Source: Eubacterium sp. MSJ-21 (GTDB lineage: Bacteria > Bacillota > Clostridia > Lachnospirales > Lachnospiraceae). Taken from it: 64,000 bases of DNA. The DNA lies in the NCBI RefSeq assembly GCF_018918185.1, contig NZ_JAHLPZ010000002.1, positions 415,441-479,440 of the forward strand. The letters run 5' to 3'. The position numbers were made by a program, and so were the translations under genes. Of the stretch, positions 25,906-35,478 are shown one piece after another. The notes under the pieces were generated by a model. The model did no database searches, had not been told where the DNA came from, and saw nothing but the letters and a program-made list of their open reading frames with translations. Within the stretch, counting starts at the first letter, position 1; each line of letters begins with the position of its first letter.

Positions 25906-26691
25906 ATGGCTGGAAATAAAGTAGTAATCTGTGGTGTCAATACCAGTAAGCTTCCATTACTTAGCGAAGAAGAAAAGCGTGCATTATTTGTCCGTATGAA
26001 CGCCGGCGACAAAAGTGCCAGAGAAGAATTCATCCGGGGGAACCTCCGGCTTGTACTAAGTGTGATTCAGAGATTTTCAGGAAATAATATAGAAAGTTCG
26101 GACGACCTCTTTCAGGTCGGGTGTATCGGACTGATCAAGGCGTTAGATAATTTCGACCAGACACTGGATGTCAAATTTTCGACGTATGCGGTTCCCATGA
26201 TCATCGGCGAGTGCCGCCGCTACATGCGGGACAACAACGCAATCCGCGTCTCCCGGTCACTGCGTGACATCGCGTATAAAGCAATCTACACGCGGGATAT
26301 CCTCACAAAGAAAAATGATCGGGAACCAACCGTTGACGAGATTTCACAGGAGCTTGATCTTCCTAAAGAAGACATTGTCACTGCCTTAGATGCCATCGCA
26401 ACACCGATGTCTTTATTTGAACCTGTATATCAGGAAGGGCAGGATGTTTTATATCTGATGGATCAGGTCAAAGACAAGAAGAACAAAGAAGAAAACTGGG
26501 TACAGTCTCTCGCCTTGCAGGAAGCGATGCATCGACTCGATGAGCGGGAGTTAAACATCATCCGGCTTCGTTTCTTTGAAGGGAAAACCCAGACAGAAGT
26601 TGCCGACGAGATTGCAATCTCTCAGGCACAGGTCAGCCGGTTAGAGAAAAATGCATTAAAATCCATGCGGCATTATCTGGCAGATGAATAG
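25906..26691 (+). CDS. sigG: Sporulation sigma factor SigG
   Basis: A 261-residue late forespore sigma factor. The N-terminal NKVVICGVNTSKLPLL matches the SigG-specific start. It is followed by region 2 (DLFQVGCIGLIKALDNFD, FSTYAVPMIIGECRRYMRD) and region 3 (RVSRSLRDIAYKAI, DREPTVDEISQELDL). Region 4 carries the helix-turn-helix KTQTEVADEIAISQAQVSRLE. Unlike Bacillus it is not next to spoIIGA/sigE. AGGAGATAT precedes the ATG. It is one of the few plus-strand genes, divergent from the large secreted-protein gene, with a bidirectional terminator after it. Its presence indicates an endospore-forming ancestry. Confidence 0.96.
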   Translation: MAGNKVVICGVNTSKLPLLSEEEKRALFVRMNAGDKSAREEFIRGNLRLVLSVIQRFSGNNIESSDDLFQVGCIGLIKALDNFDQTLDVKFSTYAVPMIIGECRRYMRDNNAIRVSRSLRDIAYKAIYTRDILTKKNDREPTVDEISQELDLPKEDIVTALDAIATPMSLFEPVYQEGQDVLYLMDQVKDKKNKEENWVQSLALQEAMHRLDERELNIIRLRFFEGKTQTEVADEIAISQAQVSRLEKNALKSMRHYLADE

Positions 26692-26695
26692 CCAT

Positions 26696-26752
26696 ATAAA
26701 AAAGCACGGTGTTTCATAAACTGAGGTGCCCCTCAAACGCCGTGCTCTTTTA
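26696..26752. terminator. Bidirectional terminator between sigG and FHA gene
   Basis: AGCACGGTGTTT (26703-26714) pairs with AAACGCCGTGCT (26735-26746) with one G-T mismatch site. CTTTTATA follows on the plus strand and a TTTTTTAT run on the minus strand. It serves the two convergent genes. Confidence 0.92.
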
Positions 26753-26770
26753 TATCTACTTCTTATTCAA

Positions 26771-27682
26771 TTATCTTACCCAATATTTAAACTCTTCATC
26801 AGCCATACGGATATAGTCATCGTTTTTCAGCATGACATCAAATCCTGGCTGGATCATCTTTCCGTTTACATAGGTATGGTTTGTTGAATTTTCATCGCGG
26901 ATATAGCATTCTCCGTTGCTGATACGGAAACTGCAATGCTTCCGGCTTACCTTCCGGTTATCCGGAATCTGGTAATCACACTCGGAAGACTTTCCGACTA
27001 AGAACTCAGTCTTCTCAATTGGAATCAGCGCGTTTGTTCTCGAGCGAACGAGATATGGAGTAATGTTGCTATAGCTCATCTGCTGCAAAACCGTTGTCTC
27101 GCCTTCGCCAAGATCGATATCGTCTTTGAGAATTTCTTCCTTCTGAAGTTCAATAATAAATGTATAGAACTCTCGCAATGAAAACATCAAACGGCTGTCC
27201 AGATAATGCAGGATCTGATCAACACAGTTGACACACTGCATATCTGCAAACCGGATCTTACCAATAAAATTCTGCACAAACTCACAGACATTACAATCCG
27301 CAAAATCCTTCTCAATCGGCATATACAACAGCTGTACATGCAGATTTGACAGCTCAATATACATATACTTCGTGTTCAGAAGCACCTTTTTGATCGGCAT
27401 GTTGCGGTCTTCGAAGTACAGCAGCTGATTCAATATATTGGACAAGATTGAGAGAAACTCACCCTTGTACAACTGCTTCTTCAAAAACTGACCGAGCGGC
27501 AGAGTTGCCGGAATCTTATACGACAAGACACGCACACCTTCCACGACGCTCTGCTGACAGGTGGACTGGTTTCCAAGGAAAAATGCATTGAAGCCTTCCA
27601 TCTCCGTCTGATTTACAATTACAGTATCTTCTATTCTGAAATTCAAATTAAATTCGTCATAACTTTCCTGTACCTGATCCAT
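26771..27682 (-). CDS. FHA-domain protein with DUF6382-like N-terminal domain
   Basis: A 303-residue cytoplasmic protein. Residues 1-200 resemble the DUF6382 family (segments VLSYKIPATLPLGQFL and LLYFEDRNMPIKKVLLNTKYMY). Residues about 215-300 are an FHA fold (FLVGKSSECDYQI, NRKVSRKHCSFRI, RDENSTNHTYVNGKMI), with the SxxH and N residues that bind phosphothreonine. It should bind phosphoproteins made by a Ser/Thr kinase not present in this window. It is 21 bases after the hydrogenase gene and so probably co-transcribed with it. AGGGGGATAAACC precedes the ATG. Confidence 0.85.
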   Translation of the reverse strand: MDQVQESYDEFNLNFRIEDTVIVNQTEMEGFNAFFLGNQSTCQQSVVEGVRVLSYKIPATLPLGQFLKKQLYKGEFLSILSNILNQLLYFEDRNMPIKKVLLNTKYMYIELSNLHVQLLYMPIEKDFADCNVCEFVQNFIGKIRFADMQCVNCVDQILHYLDSRLMFSLREFYTFIIELQKEEILKDDIDLGEGETTVLQQMSYSNITPYLVRSRTNALIPIEKTEFLVGKSSECDYQIPDNRKVSRKHCSFRISNGECYIRDENSTNHTYVNGKMIQPGFDVMLKNDDYIRMADEEFKYWVR

Positions 27683-27703
27683 GGTTTATCCCCCTGTTAC
27701 ATT

Positions 27704-29134
27704 TTATTGCAGGTGAAACTCTGATATCGCACCTTCAATCGTCTTATCAGCAGCTTCCTTACCATATTTTTCTACATCCATACGGCTCTTCGCCATATGC
27801 GTCAGATTTCCGTTTCCGTTGACACAGCCACCCTGACACGCCATGCCCTCCATGAAGTTTCCATCCAACATATTTCTGCGCAGCTTCAGCAACGCAATCT
27901 TACATTCTTCTATACCGTCGCAGACAACCGGTTTCAATTCAAAGTCCTCTGCTCCCTGTTCTTTCATACCCTGCTTTACAGCACTGCTCAAGCCGCCTGT
28001 GTGAGCAAAGATACGTCCAAAGTAAGAAGCATTTTCCAGACTTTCCTCTTCTAATGTCGTGATGTCAATCTCCCGGCTGTCAAGCACTGCCTGCAGTTCC
28101 TCGAAAGTCAGTGCACTGTCAATATACGGTGCAACCGTTTCCTTACGGATCTCCATCTTTTTTGCAGTACATGGCCCGATAAATACAACCTTCGCTGTCG
28201 GGTCCTGCTCCTTGATATGTTTACCGATCATCGCCATCGGTGACAATGTCGAAGATACATACGGCAGCATATCCGGGAAATTCTTCTCCACATAAGTCAC
28301 GAATGCCGGGCAGCACGAGCTAGTCAGCATACCCTTCTCCCGCAGTTCCTGTGATTCATGCCAGGTTGTCATATCTGCGCCAAGCGCAACCTCCACAACC
28401 TCATCAAAGCCAAGCGCCTTGATTCCACTGATGACCTGTCCGCGCTTCGCATAGATAAACTGACCGGCAATCGCAGGTGCAACCGCTGCATAGACTTTAT
28501 AGTTCTTTCCGTGGTCACTATCCTTTAGCATATTAATGACCTGCAATATATACGACTTTTCGTTGATGGCACCAAACGGGCACTGATATACGCATGCACC
28601 GCAAGCAATACATTTGTCGTTATCAATCTTCGCTTCCTGATCTTCATTCATTGTGATGGCGCCAATCTTACATGCCTGCTGGCATGGACGCTTGAAATCC
28701 GAAATGGCGCTGTACGGACATGCCTTTGCACAGGCGCCACATTCCTTACATTTTGATTTATCAATATGTGCTTTCTGATGCTCATCAATCGTGATAGCGC
28801 CAAACTTACATGCATCCGCACAACGGTGCGCCAGACAGCCACGACAGTGCTGTCCGACTTCATATCCGCCAACCGGACACTCGTCGCAGGCAATCTCCAT
28901 GACTTCAATCACATTGTCATTGTCCGGATTGCCGCCCATTGCCATCTTAACCTGTTCACTCACGATTGCACGTTCCTTGAATACACAGCACCGCATCGTC
29001 GGCTTTTTGCCCGGAATAATCTTCATCGGAATATCCAGGATTCCTTCGAGCAGTGTGCCATCCCACGCCATACGCGCAACCTCGCGCAGCACTTCATAAC
29101 GAAAATATTGGGTTCTGGTGTCAAATTTTCTCAT
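27704..29134 (-). CDS. Group B-type [FeFe] hydrogenase
   Basis: A 476-residue monomeric [FeFe] hydrogenase-like protein. It has N-terminal cysteines (CDECPVGGYEVGQHCRGCL), then two 4Fe-4S ferredoxin motifs (CKECGACAKACP and CIACGACVYQCP). The H-cluster domain carries L1 TSSCCPAF, L2 GPCTAKKMEI and L3 GMACQGGCVNGNG, so all four H-cluster cysteines are present. The L1 and L2 forms differ from group A enzymes (which have PMFTSCCPAW and MPCTAKKFE). That fits group B enzymes common in Clostridia. It probably exchanges electrons with ferredoxin; direction and physiological role are not settled for this group. It has its own promoter, and an FHA gene follows. Confidence 0.88.
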   Translation of the reverse strand: MRKFDTRTQYFRYEVLREVARMAWDGTLLEGILDIPMKIIPGKKPTMRCCVFKERAIVSEQVKMAMGGNPDNDNVIEVMEIACDECPVGGYEVGQHCRGCLAHRCADACKFGAITIDEHQKAHIDKSKCKECGACAKACPYSAISDFKRPCQQACKIGAITMNEDQEAKIDNDKCIACGACVYQCPFGAINEKSYILQVINMLKDSDHGKNYKVYAAVAPAIAGQFIYAKRGQVISGIKALGFDEVVEVALGADMTTWHESQELREKGMLTSSCCPAFVTYVEKNFPDMLPYVSSTLSPMAMIGKHIKEQDPTAKVVFIGPCTAKKMEIRKETVAPYIDSALTFEELQAVLDSREIDITTLEEESLENASYFGRIFAHTGGLSSAVKQGMKEQGAEDFELKPVVCDGIEECKIALLKLRRNMLDGNFMEGMACQGGCVNGNGNLTHMAKSRMDVEKYGKEAADKTIEGAISEFHLQ

Positions 29135-29199
29135 ATTCTTTGTAGAGAGTTTCCTCTCCTTCTCCTAATTCTATGTCGTATCCTGAAACATATATAATT

Positions 29200-29228
29200 A
29201 TCTTAATATTTCTGATAATTTCTGTCAA
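29200..29228 (-). promoter_or_regulatory. Predicted sigma-A promoter of the hydrogenase-FHA operon
   Basis: Minus strand TTGACA (29228-29223), 17-base spacer, TAAGAT (29205-29200), about 65 bases before the hydrogenase ATG. Perfect -35, moderate -10. Confidence 0.6.
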
Positions 29229-29255
29229 CGGATACCACATATTTTTAAATATTTT

Positions 29256-30710
29256 TTAGTGAAGCTCCCCTTGTCCCTGCGAAAGCATCTCCTCTTTCAC
29301 TTCATACAGTTTTTTCGACAGATCGACATAATGGATGTGCGGATTCGTAAACCGCTGTTCCTCCTCCCAGATCTGGTAGTCGAGCTGTTCTGTCACATAT
29401 GCCTTGATTGCATCAAGCTCCGGCTTGTCATAAACAAGCTTTCCATCTCTAAAGATCGGTACCTGTAATTCCTTCACATCCACATTTTCAAATCTCATCT
29501 TCTTCCAAGGCTTCACCGGATCGACATAGTCAAACGGCTCATCTCCAGTTACCACCTCATCGTACATCGTGATCAGATCTGCAAGTGCATACCCAGTCTC
29601 CCGGCTGTAGATTCGCCACAGCTTCTTTCTGCCCGGATTCGTGATTTTCTCAACGTTCTCGGAAATCTTGATCTTCGGTACAAATTCCCCAGCGTCGTTC
29701 TGCACAGCGGCAAGCTTATACACACCGCCAAAAACTGGATCAGACTTTGAGGTAATCATACGCTCTCCGACACCATAAGAATTGATGCTTGCATTCTGTT
29801 TCTTCAGTGACTGCATCAGGAATTCGTCCACACTGTTCGACACAACGATCTTGCAGTCCTGCATATCATGTGCATCAAGCGTCTTACGGATTTTCTTTGA
29901 GAAATACGCCAGATCCCCACTGTCGATGCGCACACCTTTCAGACGTTTTCCGGCAGGCTCCAACACTTCCTTTGCCACGCGGATGGCGTTCACCAATCCG
30001 CTGTTTAAAATATCATACGTATCGATCAGCAGTGTACAGTTGTCCGGATAGACTTCTGCATATGCCTTAAATGCTTCGTATTCAGTATCAAAGAACTGGA
30101 TCCAGCTATGCGCCATTGTACCGATGGCAGGCACACCGAACTGCTCATCTGCCATGACCGTTGCCGTCGCAGCCGCACCACCGATATACGCAGCTCTCGC
30201 ACCGAGGATTGCCGCATCACCCCCATGTGCACGTCTCGCACCGAACTCCATCACGACCGCACCGCTCTCGGCTGCCGTCCGGCAGATACGGGATGCTTTC
30301 GTCGCAATGAGTGACTGGAAATTCATCGTAAGAAGCAGCATCGTCTCGATCAGCTGTGCCTCGATCACCGGCGCTGTCACCGTGACAAGCGGAGTATTCG
30401 GATAGCAGATTGTTCCCTCCGGCAGCGCATCGATATTTCCTGTGAACTTAAAATCCGCCAGATACTGCAGGAACCCTTCTGAGAACTCGCCCTTACTCCT
30501 CAGAAACTCGATATCTTCCCTCGAGAAATGCATATCCTCGATATACTCAATCAACTGCTCTAATCCGGCAGATACAACAAAACCGCCGTTGTCCGGATTC
30601 TTCCGGTAGAACATATCAAATACAACCATCTTATCTTTAAATCCTTTTTCAAAGTATCCGTTGGACATCGTCAGTTCGTAATAGTCCATCAACATTGTCA
30701 GATTTCTCAT
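29256..30710 (-). CDS. pncB: Nicotinate phosphoribosyltransferase
   Basis: This enzyme salvages nicotinate into NAD by joining it to PRPP to give nicotinate mononucleotide. The 484-residue protein has the family N-terminus NLTMLMDYYELTMSNGYF. Its catalytic-core segments are FGARRAHGGDAAILGARAAYIGG (in part), DTYDILNSGLVNAI, VRIDSGDLAYFSKKIR and VVSNSVDEF. Start 30710 is chosen as the N-terminus that matches the family, with GGAG about 11 bases upstream; two further ATGs lie just upstream. It stands between two transcription units, following the purA terminator. Confidence 0.93.
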   Translation of the reverse strand: MRNLTMLMDYYELTMSNGYFEKGFKDKMVVFDMFYRKNPDNGGFVVSAGLEQLIEYIEDMHFSREDIEFLRSKGEFSEGFLQYLADFKFTGNIDALPEGTICYPNTPLVTVTAPVIEAQLIETMLLLTMNFQSLIATKASRICRTAAESGAVVMEFGARRAHGGDAAILGARAAYIGGAAATATVMADEQFGVPAIGTMAHSWIQFFDTEYEAFKAYAEVYPDNCTLLIDTYDILNSGLVNAIRVAKEVLEPAGKRLKGVRIDSGDLAYFSKKIRKTLDAHDMQDCKIVVSNSVDEFLMQSLKKQNASINSYGVGERMITSKSDPVFGGVYKLAAVQNDAGEFVPKIKISENVEKITNPGRKKLWRIYSRETGYALADLITMYDEVVTGDEPFDYVDPVKPWKKMRFENVDVKELQVPIFRDGKLVYDKPELDAIKAYVTEQLDYQIWEEEQRFTNPHIHYVDLSKKLYEVKEEMLSQGQGELH

Positions 30711-30787
30711 AGAATAAACATCTCCATTTCCCATGCCCGAAAACATACGATTTCATGCTTCCATACGCTTCATGTTTCCATAATTAG

Positions 30788-30820
30788 AAAAACTGCTGCA
30801 CCAAAGCGATGGTGCAACAG
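30788..30820 (-). terminator. Intrinsic terminator after purA
   Basis: Minus strand CTGTTGCACCA (30820-30810) and TGGTGCAGCAG (30803-30793) form a stem with a 6-base loop followed by TTTTTCT. It lies 22 bases after the purA stop. Confidence 0.9.
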
Positions 30821-30841
30821 CCTTTGTCTTTTTATTTCATT

Positions 30842-32131
30842 TTAGTTGTTAAATCCACGATAGATAATATCAGATCTCTTCGGTCCATTGGAAACCATCG
30901 TAATCGGGAATCCAATCTGTTCCTCGATAAACTCGATATATTTCCGGCAGTTCTCCGGAAGATCCTCGTACTTCTTGATTCCCCGGATATCCTGTTTCCA
31001 TCCCGGAAGCACCTTATATACAGGCTTTGCTTTCTTTAACTTTGCAGTTGTCGGGAAGTCCGTTGTTACCTCTCCGTCGATGTCATAACCGACACAGACC
31101 GGAATCTCATCGAGATAACCAAGTACATCCAATACTGTAAATGCAACATCGGTTGTACCCTGGATACGACAGCCATACTTCGATGCCACACAGTCAAACC
31201 ATCCCATACGTCTTGGACGTCCGGTTGTCGCACCGAACTCGCCTCCATCACCACCACGGCGGCGAAGCTCATCCGCTTCTTCTCCGAATATCTCACTGAC
31301 AAATTCACCTGCTCCAACAGCGGATGAATATGCCTTACATACTGTTACGATCTGCTTGATCTCATATGGAGGAATACCTGCTCCAATCGCGCCATAAGCA
31401 GCCAGTGTGGAAGAAGATGTTACCATCGGATAGATACCGTGATCCGGATCCTTCATGGAACCGAGCTGTCCCTCTAAAAGGATATGCTTTCCGTCCTTGA
31501 TTGCCTGATACAAATAAGCAGATACATCACATACGAACGGAGCAACCATCTCCTTGTACTCCATCAATGTGTTGTACACTTCATCCACGGTCAGAAGCGG
31601 CTTCTTGTACAGATACTCTAACAATACGTTCTTCGATGCAATCACACGCTCAATCTTATCGCGCAAGGCTGCCTCATCGTCAAACAGCTCACTTACCTGA
31701 AAACCAATCTTTGCATATTTATCTGAATAAAACGGTGCAATACCAGACTTTGTAGAGCCGAAAGACTTTCCTGCCAGTCTCTCCTCTTCATATGCATCGA
31801 ACAATACATGATATGGCATTACCATCTGTGCACGGTCCGATACGAGAATCTTCGGCATCGGAACTCCCTTGTCTGTAATTGATTTTACTTCGTTGAACAG
31901 TACCGGGATATTCAGTGCAACACCATTTCCGATAATGCTGGTTGTATGGTCATAAAATACGCCAGAAGGAAGTGTATGCAATGCAAACTTTCCATAGTTA
32001 TTTACGATTGTATGACCTGCATTTGCTCCACCCTGAAAACGCACGATAATATCTGCCTTCTCTGCGAGCATGTCTGTAATTTTACCTTTTCCTTCGTCAC
32101 CCCAATTGGCGCCTACTACTGCCTGTACCAT
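30842..32131 (-). CDS. purA: Adenylosuccinate synthetase
   Basis: PurA makes adenylosuccinate from IMP, aspartate and GTP, the first step to AMP. The 429-residue protein has the GTP-loop GANWGDEGKGKITDMLAE with catalytic Asp and Lys and the base GGANAGHTIV with His. It also has STKSGIAPFYSDK, GQLGSMKDPDHGIYPMVTSS and TTGRPRRMGWFDCVA. It is next to purB, which acts directly after it in the AMP branch, and a terminator follows. A 120-base gap separates it from purB. Confidence 0.97.
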   Translation of the reverse strand: MVQAVVGANWGDEGKGKITDMLAEKADIIVRFQGGANAGHTIVNNYGKFALHTLPSGVFYDHTTSIIGNGVALNIPVLFNEVKSITDKGVPMPKILVSDRAQMVMPYHVLFDAYEEERLAGKSFGSTKSGIAPFYSDKYAKIGFQVSELFDDEAALRDKIERVIASKNVLLEYLYKKPLLTVDEVYNTLMEYKEMVAPFVCDVSAYLYQAIKDGKHILLEGQLGSMKDPDHGIYPMVTSSSTLAAYGAIGAGIPPYEIKQIVTVCKAYSSAVGAGEFVSEIFGEEADELRRRGGDGGEFGATTGRPRRMGWFDCVASKYGCRIQGTTDVAFTVLDVLGYLDEIPVCVGYDIDGEVTTDFPTTAKLKKAKPVYKVLPGWKQDIRGIKKYEDLPENCRKYIEFIEEQIGFPITMVSNGPKRSDIIYRGFNN

Positions 32132-32251
32132 AGTCTAACCTGTTACCTCCGTTTTTATCACTTTGCAATTAATAGTGTGCCGACCACAGCCGACCTTTTT
32201 ATTTTACTTTATTTTTACAATAAAATCAATACGCATCAATGATTATGCATC

Positions 32252-33706
32252 TTATACGTTAATCTCTGCCTTTACACCGAGGATATCTTTGTTTGCATCA
32301 AGAATTGGCTGAATCTGCTCTGCCAGAAACTCCGCTGTCTGCTCCGGAGCACGTCCAACAAAGTTCTTCGGATCAAGCAATGCTTCAATCTCTTCGCGTG
32401 TCATGCCGAATGCAGAATCACAGGCAATAAGCTCTACCAAATTATTCTCATTTCCATACTTCTTGACCTGCTCACCCGCGATCATCGAATACTCACGGAT
32501 CTTCTCATGCAGCTCCTGTCTGTTTCCGCCACGTTTTACGGCATCCATCATGATATTCTCCGTCGCCATGAAAGGAATCTCCTTCATGAAGTGGTGGTAG
32601 ATCACCTTGTCATATACGACAAGTCCGTCTACGACATTTAAGTAAAGATCCAGAATACCATCGATGGCAAGGAATGCTTCCGGTACAGAGATCCGCTTGT
32701 TCGCAGAATCATCCAGTGTACGCTCAAACCACTGTGTACTAGCCACGATTGCCGGATTTAAGGCATCTGCCATCACATAGTCTGACAGGGATGCGATACG
32801 CTCACTCCGCATAGGATTCCGCTTATACGCCATCGCAGAGGAACCAATCTGGTTCTTCTCGAACGGCTCTTCCACTTCCTTTAAGTGCTGCAGGAGACGG
32901 ATATCGTTTGAGAACTTATGGGCAGACATTGCGATACCGGAAAGTACATTTAAAACTCTTGCATCGACCTTTCTGGAATAAGTCTGTCCGGAAACCGGAT
33001 AACATGCTGCAAATCCCATCTTCTCTGCGATCTTTCCATCAATTTTCTTGACTGTCTCATGGTCACCCTCAAACAGCTCAAGGAAACTTGCCTGTGTACC
33101 GGTTGTACCTTTGCACCCAAGCAGCTTCTGCTGACCGATCATATATTCAAGGTCTGCTAAATCCAGCAACAGCTCCTGCATCCAGAGTGTTGCACGCTTT
33201 CCAACTGTCGTTGGCTGTGCAGGCTGGAAATGTGTGAATGCCAGTGTTGGTAGATCCTTGTATGTATCTGCAAACTTTGCAAGCTCATTGATCACATTGA
33301 TCAGCTTTGTACGGACAAGCTTCATTGCCTCTGTCATAATGATGACATCCGTGTTATCTCCAACATAGCAGCTTGTTGCACCCAGATGGATAATCCCTGC
33401 TGCCTTCGGGCACTGTTTGCCATAAGCATACACATGGCTCATAACGTCATGGCGCACGAGTTTTTCACGCTCTTTTGCCACATCGTAGTTGATATCCTCT
33501 ACATGGCTTTTCAGTTCTTCAATCTGCTCGTCTGTGATACGCGGGTTGCCATCGGCATCTTTTAATCCAAGCTCTTTTTCGGTCTCAGCAAGTGCGATCC
33601 ATAATTTTCTCCATGTCTTGAACTTCATGTCCGGGGAGAAGATATACTGCATCTCCTTGCTTGCGTATCTCTCTGAAAGTGGGCTTACATACTTATCTCT
33701 GCTCAT
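32252..33706 (-). CDS. purB: Adenylosuccinate lyase
   Basis: PurB cleaves adenylosuccinate to AMP and SAICAR to AICAR, serving both the trunk and AMP branch of purine synthesis. The 484-residue protein has the fumarase-superfamily signature GSSAMAYKRNPMRSE, the HLGATSCYVGDNTD segment and the FTHFQPAQPTTVGKRA segment with catalytic His. The start at 33706 follows TTGGAGG at good spacing; an 11-residue longer frame has no such site. It lies 53 bases after purF, so purF-purB are probably one transcript. Confidence 0.97.
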   Translation of the reverse strand: MSRDKYVSPLSERYASKEMQYIFSPDMKFKTWRKLWIALAETEKELGLKDADGNPRITDEQIEELKSHVEDINYDVAKEREKLVRHDVMSHVYAYGKQCPKAAGIIHLGATSCYVGDNTDVIIMTEAMKLVRTKLINVINELAKFADTYKDLPTLAFTHFQPAQPTTVGKRATLWMQELLLDLADLEYMIGQQKLLGCKGTTGTQASFLELFEGDHETVKKIDGKIAEKMGFAACYPVSGQTYSRKVDARVLNVLSGIAMSAHKFSNDIRLLQHLKEVEEPFEKNQIGSSAMAYKRNPMRSERIASLSDYVMADALNPAIVASTQWFERTLDDSANKRISVPEAFLAIDGILDLYLNVVDGLVVYDKVIYHHFMKEIPFMATENIMMDAVKRGGNRQELHEKIREYSMIAGEQVKKYGNENNLVELIACDSAFGMTREEIEALLDPKNFVGRAPEQTAEFLAEQIQPILDANKDILGVKAEINV

Positions 33707-33759
33707 AAAAACCTCCAAATATTTATATATTTTCCTCATATGTTCTTCTATTATACACC

Positions 33760-35196
33760 TTATGCGTCATATTCGCCACGAATATCTTCTTTTGGTGGAT
33801 CAATTGGCCATTTTCCTGTGAAACATCCCTGGCAGAACTGTCTGCCTCCGGTCAGTTCCGGCAGTCGTTCCAGCTTCAAGTATCCAAGCGAATCCGCACC
33901 GATGATCTGACGGATCTCCTCGATTGTACGATTGTATGCGATCAGCTGGTCGCTATCCGGCACATCCGTTCCGAAATAACATGGATACAAAAATGGCGGG
34001 GATGAAATCCGCACATGCACTTCCTTCGCACCGGCTTCCTTGAGCATGCTGACGATCCGGTCACTTGTCGTCCCACGCACGATGGAATCGTCAATCATGA
34101 TAACACGTTTTCCCTCGACTGCATCCTTCAGGACATTCAGTTTCACGCGCACACTGGATTCCCGCTGGCTCTGCTTCGGCTTGATAAAGGTTCTTCCGAC
34201 GTAGCCATTTTTTACAAATGCGGTTCCATATGGGATACCGGATTCGAGCGAATATCCAAGTGCAGCTGCATTTCCGGATTCCGGTACGCCAACAACTAAA
34301 TCTGCCTCAACCGGACTGTCCTTTGCGAGACATCTTCCTGCGATGATACGGGACTGATACACGCTCATGCCGTCAATCACGCTGTCCGGTCTTGCGAAAT
34401 AAATGTATTCAAATACGCATCTGCCATGTTCCTTCTGGCACATGTCCTTATGGCTCTCAATCCCCTTCTCCGGCGATATAACAACCATTTCACCGGGTTC
34501 TACATCCCGGATAAACTCTGCTCCGATCGTGTCAAGGGCACAGCTTTCGGATGCAAGTACATATGCATTGTCGCGTTTTCCGATGCAGAGCGGACGGAAC
34601 CCAAACGGATCACGGGCACCGATCAGTTTTCTCGGACTCATGACAATCAGGGAATAGGAACCGACCAGCTTCTTCATGGCATTTTGAACTGCTTCTTCTG
34701 CCGAAGATGTCTTTACACGTTCCCTGGCAATATGATATGCAATCACCTCGGAGTCGATCGTCGTCTGGAAGATTGCACCATCATGTGCGAGTTCTCTTCG
34801 AAGCTCCGGTGCATTGACGAGATTCCCGTTATGTGCCAGAGCGAGGGTACCCTTGATATAATTCAGTACAAGCGGCTGTGCATTCTCTCTGGTACTCGCA
34901 CCGGCTGTCGAATATCGTACATGTCCAACACCGATATTGCCTTTGAGCTTATCTAAGTCTTCCTGCGTGAAGACTTCATTTACAAGTCCCATACCTTTGG
35001 AAGACAGCACTTTGCCCTTTGGGCCTTCGGTATCCGATACCGCAATACCACAGCTCTCCTGTCCCCGGTGCTGCAAAGCGAACAATCCATAGTAGATCGT
35101 TCTAGCCACATCGTGTCCGTCAAAATCATACATGCCGAAGACTCCGCATTCTTCGTGCAGTCCATCATCCTGATAGTGTTCCATTACATCACTCAT
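33760..35196 (-). CDS. purF: Amidophosphoribosyltransferase
   Basis: PurF commits PRPP to purine synthesis using glutamine-derived ammonia. The 478-residue protein has an N-terminal glutaminase domain whose nucleophile is Cys17 (HEECGVFGMYDFDG), preceded by a 16-residue propeptide as in the Bacillus type. GQESCGIAV, GHVRYSTAG and the PRPP-binding loop RVIMIDDSIVRGTT follow. C-terminal cysteines, as in FeS-containing Bacillus PurF, are present (CQGCFTGKWP and YFGTDVPD region). Start 35196 follows AGAGGAA; a 36-residue extension is rejected since it removes the short propeptide arrangement. Confidence 0.96.
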   Translation of the reverse strand: MSDVMEHYQDDGLHEECGVFGMYDFDGHDVARTIYYGLFALQHRGQESCGIAVSDTEGPKGKVLSSKGMGLVNEVFTQEDLDKLKGNIGVGHVRYSTAGASTRENAQPLVLNYIKGTLALAHNGNLVNAPELRRELAHDGAIFQTTIDSEVIAYHIARERVKTSSAEEAVQNAMKKLVGSYSLIVMSPRKLIGARDPFGFRPLCIGKRDNAYVLASESCALDTIGAEFIRDVEPGEMVVISPEKGIESHKDMCQKEHGRCVFEYIYFARPDSVIDGMSVYQSRIIAGRCLAKDSPVEADLVVGVPESGNAAALGYSLESGIPYGTAFVKNGYVGRTFIKPKQSQRESSVRVKLNVLKDAVEGKRVIMIDDSIVRGTTSDRIVSMLKEAGAKEVHVRISSPPFLYPCYFGTDVPDSDQLIAYNRTIEEIRQIIGADSLGYLKLERLPELTGGRQFCQGCFTGKWPIDPPKEDIRGEYDA

Positions 35197-35342
35197 ATCG
35201 CACGTTCCTCTCATTATAATATCATGTCGCCTAGCGGCTCCATGTGTATTTCGCAATATGCCGGCTTGTGCAAGCACAGCCGTCGCATTGCTCATTATCT
35301 GCATATTGCTTCTTTTTTTGATATTTTTTTCAAACCTTGCTT

Positions 35343-35371
35343 ATTATAACCTAGATAACTTAAAGTATCAA
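35343..35371 (-). promoter_or_regulatory. Predicted strong sigma-A promoter of purF-purB
   Basis: Minus strand TTGATA (35371-35366), 17-base spacer, TATAAT (35348-35343), about 145 bases before the purF ATG. The long leader shows no riboswitch I can recognise. Confidence 0.75.
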
Positions 35372-35478
35372 ACAGTTTATGTGTTTTTTTCGAGTTTTCG
35401 TGAATTTATATAGCGTTTCACTTGTTTTTTTGATATAATAGTGCCAATCTAATAAAAATTCCAAGCTGGAGGGTTCGT

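Noticed and set aside
32132..32251. Gap between purA and purB containing a GTCGGC-TGTG-GTCGGC direct repeat
   Set aside because: The repeat is direct, with no hairpin, aptamer core or promoter-quality hexamers, so no feature is claimed.
35372..35420. Possible PurR-type boxes upstream of purF (ACGAAAACTCGAAA on the minus strand)
   Set aside because: Only CGAA cores match the Bacillus PurBox, with no correctly spaced inverted pair, so it is too weak to call.
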